Shown: positions 12,809-15,734 of the stretch, one piece after another
Layout: every line of letters begins with the position of its first letter
How positions within the stretch are numbered: position 1 is the first letter of the stretch
Source of the DNA: SIG607 sp045533195
Lineage (GTDB): Bacteria > Bacillota > Clostridia > Oscillospirales > Acutalibacteraceae
Assembly (NCBI GenBank): GCA_045533195.1
Contig: JAZSHI010000001.1
Coordinates: 1 to 15,734 of the forward strand
DNA length: 15,734 nucleotides
Direction of reading: 5' to 3'
Position numbers and translations under genes: made by a program
Notes under the pieces: generated by a model
Told to the model about the DNA's origin: nothing
Seen by the model: only the letters and a program-made list of their open reading frames with translations
The model's database searches: none

Positions 12809-15734
12809 ATGTTTAAAGCATATAAAAAGTTACTTGCAACTATTGCATTAACTTTAACAATAGCACTTGTTGTCACTTTGTTTTCTCCTGTCGCTTTAGC
12901 AGAAGAACCGGAACCTTCTATACCGGATTTATCAAATACAATTTGTATCACTATTGATGAATTTTCTCCTGAAACAAAAGTCAGTGATTTGATTTCAAAT
13001 ACAACTCTTGCGGCTACAGAAACTCTTGAAGTATATGACAAACAAGGTTTTCCTATTAGTAATAATAGTTATGTAACTAATAGTTCAACTATTGTTATTA
13101 AAAATAACGGTGTTGTTACCGAAGCTTACAAAGTAAGACTTTACGGCGATTTGGATTGCGACGGAAGAATAGACACTTTTGATATCTCAAAGATTAAAAC
13201 TTATTTGGCTGGAATTTCAATTGAAGAATCAATAACTGCTGATGCAAATGCTGACAGTATTGTAGATACTGTCGATTTATCTGTTTTAAAACTTTACTCA
13301 GCAGGAATATTAGGCATAAACCAAAGTAGGCAATTTGCCTTCTCTTCACGTTTTAATTGGCTTAATGAAAATAAAGCTGATTATAAAATTTATGGCTACT
13401 CAGATACATTTGACGATTTTTCTGTTTCGTCAAATGATATAGACCTTACCTTTACAAGATATTACAATTCCGATAATACCGCTACGGGCATTTTGGGAAA
13501 AGGTTGGACAGCCTCTTTTGAAGGCAGTTGTATAACTTATGAGGGCACGTCTAAAATAGTAAGTATTTACGGTCAAACTCCCGTTGTGTTTGAATGTTCA
13601 AATAATGAATACAACTGTGAATATAGCCGTTCAAGTTTAATAGCAACTGATTCCGGTTATGAATATACCGGCGAAGATGATCTTAAATATACCTTCAATT
13701 CAAACGGTTACTTAACAAAAATAACCGATAGAAATAACAATGTAGTAAATATAGAAGTAAACAGTAACGGTAAAATTCAAAAGGTAACCGACAGTGTAGG
13801 CAGAGAATATTTATATACATACAATTCTAACGGCTATTTATCCAAAATAACCGATCCTGTGGGAAGAACTGTAAATTATTCCTATGATTCTTACAATAGG
13901 CTCGTATCTGTTACGGGGGTTATGGGAAGCCTGACTCAAAAATTCGGATATACCGTTGCCGATAGGCTGAGAACGGTATATGATGCCTTTGATAACGTCA
14001 TAACTCAAATAAACTATGATGAAAACGGCGCTGTCACTTCCATAACAGATGCTGATGGTAATACTCTCAATTATGCATATAATCCATCCTTAAACAGTAT
14101 TACTGTATCTGAAGACGGAAGCGTTACAGAATGTTATGTGTATAACAGATATAATTTTCTTTCTGTAGCTGTAAACGATGAGGGAACAACCGAAAACAGT
14201 TTCCTTAATTCTTTCGGAGATATTATAGAAACCCAAATAGTCGATGGAGAAAAAACATCATATATTTTGGATAGTTCAGGAAATGCTATTGAAATAAATA
14301 CAGTTGCTGACGAAGAAACCAAAACCGAAAAGAATACATATGATGCAGACGGAAATCTTCTTACCAGTCTTACAGATGATGAAAAATATATTTATACATA
14401 CGATAGTAACGGTAACGTTCTTACAGTAACAAAACAAGTAAACGGAGAAGTTACCGAATCGTCTGCTTATACATATAATGCAAAAGGGCTTGTTACTTCC
14501 GATACACAAGACGGACAAACCACAGAATATACTTACGATACAAAAGGATATATCATCAATATTAAAACCATTGAAGATGATATTGAAACCAATGCGACCT
14601 TCAGTTATAATATTATCGGTCAAGTTCTCACACAGGCAGAAGATGGTTTAACCACTAGTAATATTTATGATTTATTCGGAAATGTAATAAAATCAACTAT
14701 AAGTGATGGAACTGTTACACGTGTAAACCGTATTGTTTATGACAATAATAATCGTGTAATTCAAAAAATTAGCGACCAACAATATAGTACATCAGAGGAT
14801 AGCTTAAATCCCAATAGTAACGGTATTTGTTCCACCAATGTATATAATAATAGCAATGTTGGTGAAAGATATACATATGATGCGAAAGATAACGTTTTAA
14901 CTTATATTAACAAGGCTAACAACAAAACTATTAATACTTATGATAGTGAAGATAGACTTGTTAAAACAGTTACATACGAAAATGCAAATACAACGGCAAA
15001 CGGTCTTACAACAAGATATGTCTATAATAGTGACGGTGACCTTATACAAACTATTTATCCCCATCAGTATAATTCTGAAAACGATAATTTAGATGTATCT
15101 AATAGTGTAAACGAATATACGGATAATACTATTGGCGAAAGAGTTACTTATGATGAAAACGGTAATGTTTTAACCTATATTGATTCATTTGGCAAGGAAA
15201 CAGTAAACGCCTATGACAGTAACGGAAATCTTGTAAAATCTGTTTCAGGCAACGAACCCACACGCTTTGTATATAACGGCGGCGATAACTTATTGCAGGT
15301 TATTTATCCTAATCAGTATAACCCCGATGATGATAATTTGAATTTATCTGCCGAAACCCCCATTGATACCTATGCAAACGCAAATGTTGGTGATCGTTAT
15401 ACCTATGATGATAATGGTAACATTTTAACCTATACAAATCAGTATGGCGAGGTTACAACTAATACTTATGATGCCGATGGCAATTTAACCTCTACTACAA
15501 AGTCCGATGGCACAGTATTTACATTCGATAAAGAAGACAAAGTCACAAGAGAAATATATTCTAACGGATTGACAAGAGATTATACCCATAACACAAATCA
15601 GACCGTTATATCCTGCTCTAACGGAATTATTTTCACATATAACCTTAACAAATTTGGCGAGATTACGGAGTATAAGTTCCAAAACGGTGAAAATAATAAA
15701 GATTATTCCTACACATACGATTCAGATGGAAATA
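12809..15734 (+). CDS. Secreted dockerin-containing RHS/YD-repeat protein (3' end outside window)
   Basis: An open frame runs from an ATG after AAAAAGGATGG to the window edge, 975 codons without a stop; no C-terminus is visible. Domains in order: signal peptide 1-31 (core 8-25, likely cut after ALA31); a short beta-type module, about 40-111; a dockerin at 112-166; an RHS N-terminal region (DUF6531-like), with DLTFTRYYNSD...LGKGW at 212-236; and YD repeats from about 285 onward (YTYNSNGYLSKITD and YDSNGNLVKSV types). The dockerin has two calcium loops, Asp114/116/118/122/125 and Asp145/Asn147/Asp149/Asp153/Asp156, both complete. RHS repeats normally form a large beta-cage. Members of this superfamily include polymorphic toxins, wall-associated proteins such as B. 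subtilis WapA, and structural surface proteins. A toxin tip, if present, would lie beyond the window. It is co-oriented with, and 24 bp after, the small secreted protein gene. Confidence 0.92.
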   Translation, partial: MFKAYKKLLATIALTLTIALVVTLFSPVALAEEPEPSIPDLSNTICITIDEFSPETKVSDLISNTTLAATETLEVYDKQGFPISNNSYVTNSSTIVIKNNGVVTEAYKVRLYGDLDCDGRIDTFDISKIKTYLAGISIEESITADANADSIVDTVDLSVLKLYSAGILGINQSRQFAFSSRFNWLNENKADYKIYGYSDTFDDFSVSSNDIDLTFTRYYNSDNTATGILGKGWTASFEGSCITYEGTSKIVSIYGQTPVVFECSNNEYNCEYSRSSLIATDSGYEYTGEDDLKYTFNSNGYLTKITDRNNNVVNIEVNSNGKIQKVTDSVGREYLYTYNSNGYLSKITDPVGRTVNYSYDSYNRLVSVTGVMGSLTQKFGYTVADRLRTVYDAFDNVITQINYDENGAVTSITDADGNTLNYAYNPSLNSITVSEDGSVTECYVYNRYNFLSVAVNDEGTTENSFLNSFGDIIETQIVDGEKTSYILDSSGNAIEINTVADEETKTEKNTYDADGNLLTSLTDDEKYIYTYDSNGNVLTVTKQVNGEVTESSAYTYNAKGLVTSDTQDGQTTEYTYDTKGYIINIKTIEDDIETNATFSYNIIGQVLTQAEDGLTTSNIYDLFGNVIKSTISDGTVTRVNRIVYDNNNRVIQKISDQQYSTSEDSLNPNSNGICSTNVYNNSNVGERYTYDAKDNVLTYINKANNKTINTYDSEDRLVKTVTYENANTTANGLTTRYVYNSDGDLIQTIYPHQYNSENDNLDVSNSVNEYTDNTIGERVTYDENGNVLTYIDSFGKETVNAYDSNGNLVKSVSGNEPTRFVYNGGDNLLQVIYPNQYNPDDDNLNLSAETPIDTYANANVGDRYTYDDNGNILTYTNQYGEVTTNTYDADGNLTSTTKSDGTVFTFDKEDKVTREIYSNGLTRDYTHNTNQTVISCSNGIIFTYNLNKFGEITEYKFQNGENNKDYSYTYDSDGN
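13142..13306 (+). other. Type I-like dockerin domain within the RHS protein
   Basis: Two F-hand-like repeats, GDLDCDGRIDTFDISKIKTYL and ADANADSIVDTVDLSVLKLYS, each give the D-x-[DN]-x-D-x-x-x-D-x-x-D calcium loop followed by a helix. Dockerins normally bind cohesins on scaffoldins or anchoring proteins. The preceding 60-70 residues, ending ...VTEAYKVRLYGD, look like the small beta module often found just before dockerins in clostridial secreted proteins. Whether a cognate cohesin exists cannot be told here. Confidence 0.88.
14759..15541 (+). repeat. Tandem 83-95-residue supermodule within the YD-repeat region
   Basis: Three consecutive copies start at residues 651, 746 and 829 of the RHS protein. 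Each has a linker of the type IYPxQYNxxxDNL, then GxRxTYDxxGNxLTYxxxxGxxTxNxYDxxGNLxxxxx. The first copy is the most diverged (QKISDQQYS in the linker). DNA identity between copies is only moderate, so this is an old protein-level duplication and not a recent expansion. The third copy grades into ordinary YD repeats near the window edge. Confidence 0.75.

Noticed and set aside
14300..15734. Repeats in the right part as a CRISPR array or DNA tandem repeat
   Set aside because: The repeats are protein-level YD motifs in a continuous reading frame, with degenerate DNA and no constant repeat/spacer pattern.
12809..15734. Calling the RHS protein a polymorphic toxin
   Set aside because: The C-terminus and following gene are outside the window, so neither a toxin domain nor an immunity gene can be seen.

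Overview
The window looks like chromosomal DNA of a low-to-moderate GC Gram-positive anaerobe of the class Clostridia, probably a gut-type Oscillospirales/Ruminococcaceae relative. The reasons are strong AGGAGG-type ribosome binding sites, consensus sigma-A promoters, a ZTP riboswitch with an intrinsic terminator, a long single-chain FGAM synthase, formate-tetrahydrofolate ligase, and a dockerin-type calcium-binding repeat in a secreted protein. The taxonomic call is inference.

Positions 1-11201, minus strand: one purine biosynthesis operon. It reads leftward from a perfect-consensus promoter (about 11173-11201) through a ZTP riboswitch and terminator leader (11055-11146), then purE, purM, purN, an archaeal-type IMP cyclohydrolase (purO), a stand-alone AICAR transformylase, purD, purL and fhs. 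It ends at a strong, probably bidirectional terminator (75-109). Gene spacing is tight (-7 to +21 bp) except for a 108-bp gap between purE and purM, which holds an extended hairpin. The operon supplies most steps from PRA to IMP. fhs makes the 10-formyl-THF used by PurN and by the transformylase. ZTP, the alarmone of 10-formyl-THF shortage, is sensed at the head of the operon. purF, purC, purB and purK are not in the window. The usual bifunctional PurH is replaced by two genes: a PurH C-terminal domain that closely resembles the transformylase half of animal ATIC, and a PurO-family cyclohydrolase.

Positions 11202-12300, plus strand: a divergently transcribed GH16-family glycoside hydrolase with its own extended -10 promoter and terminator. 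It has no signal peptide, which is unusual for the family.

Positions 12301-15734, plus strand: a more AT-rich two-gene unit. The first gene encodes a small secreted beta-rich protein, probably of the DUF6147 type. The second, 24 bp downstream, encodes a secreted RHS/YD-repeat protein that runs off the right edge of the window. It carries a signal peptide, a short beta module, a complete two-repeat dockerin, an RHS N-terminal region and many YD repeats. The dockerin-RHS combination beside the small secreted partner, and the split PurH, are the most interesting items. No tRNA, rRNA, CRISPR array, insertion sequence or phage gene was seen.
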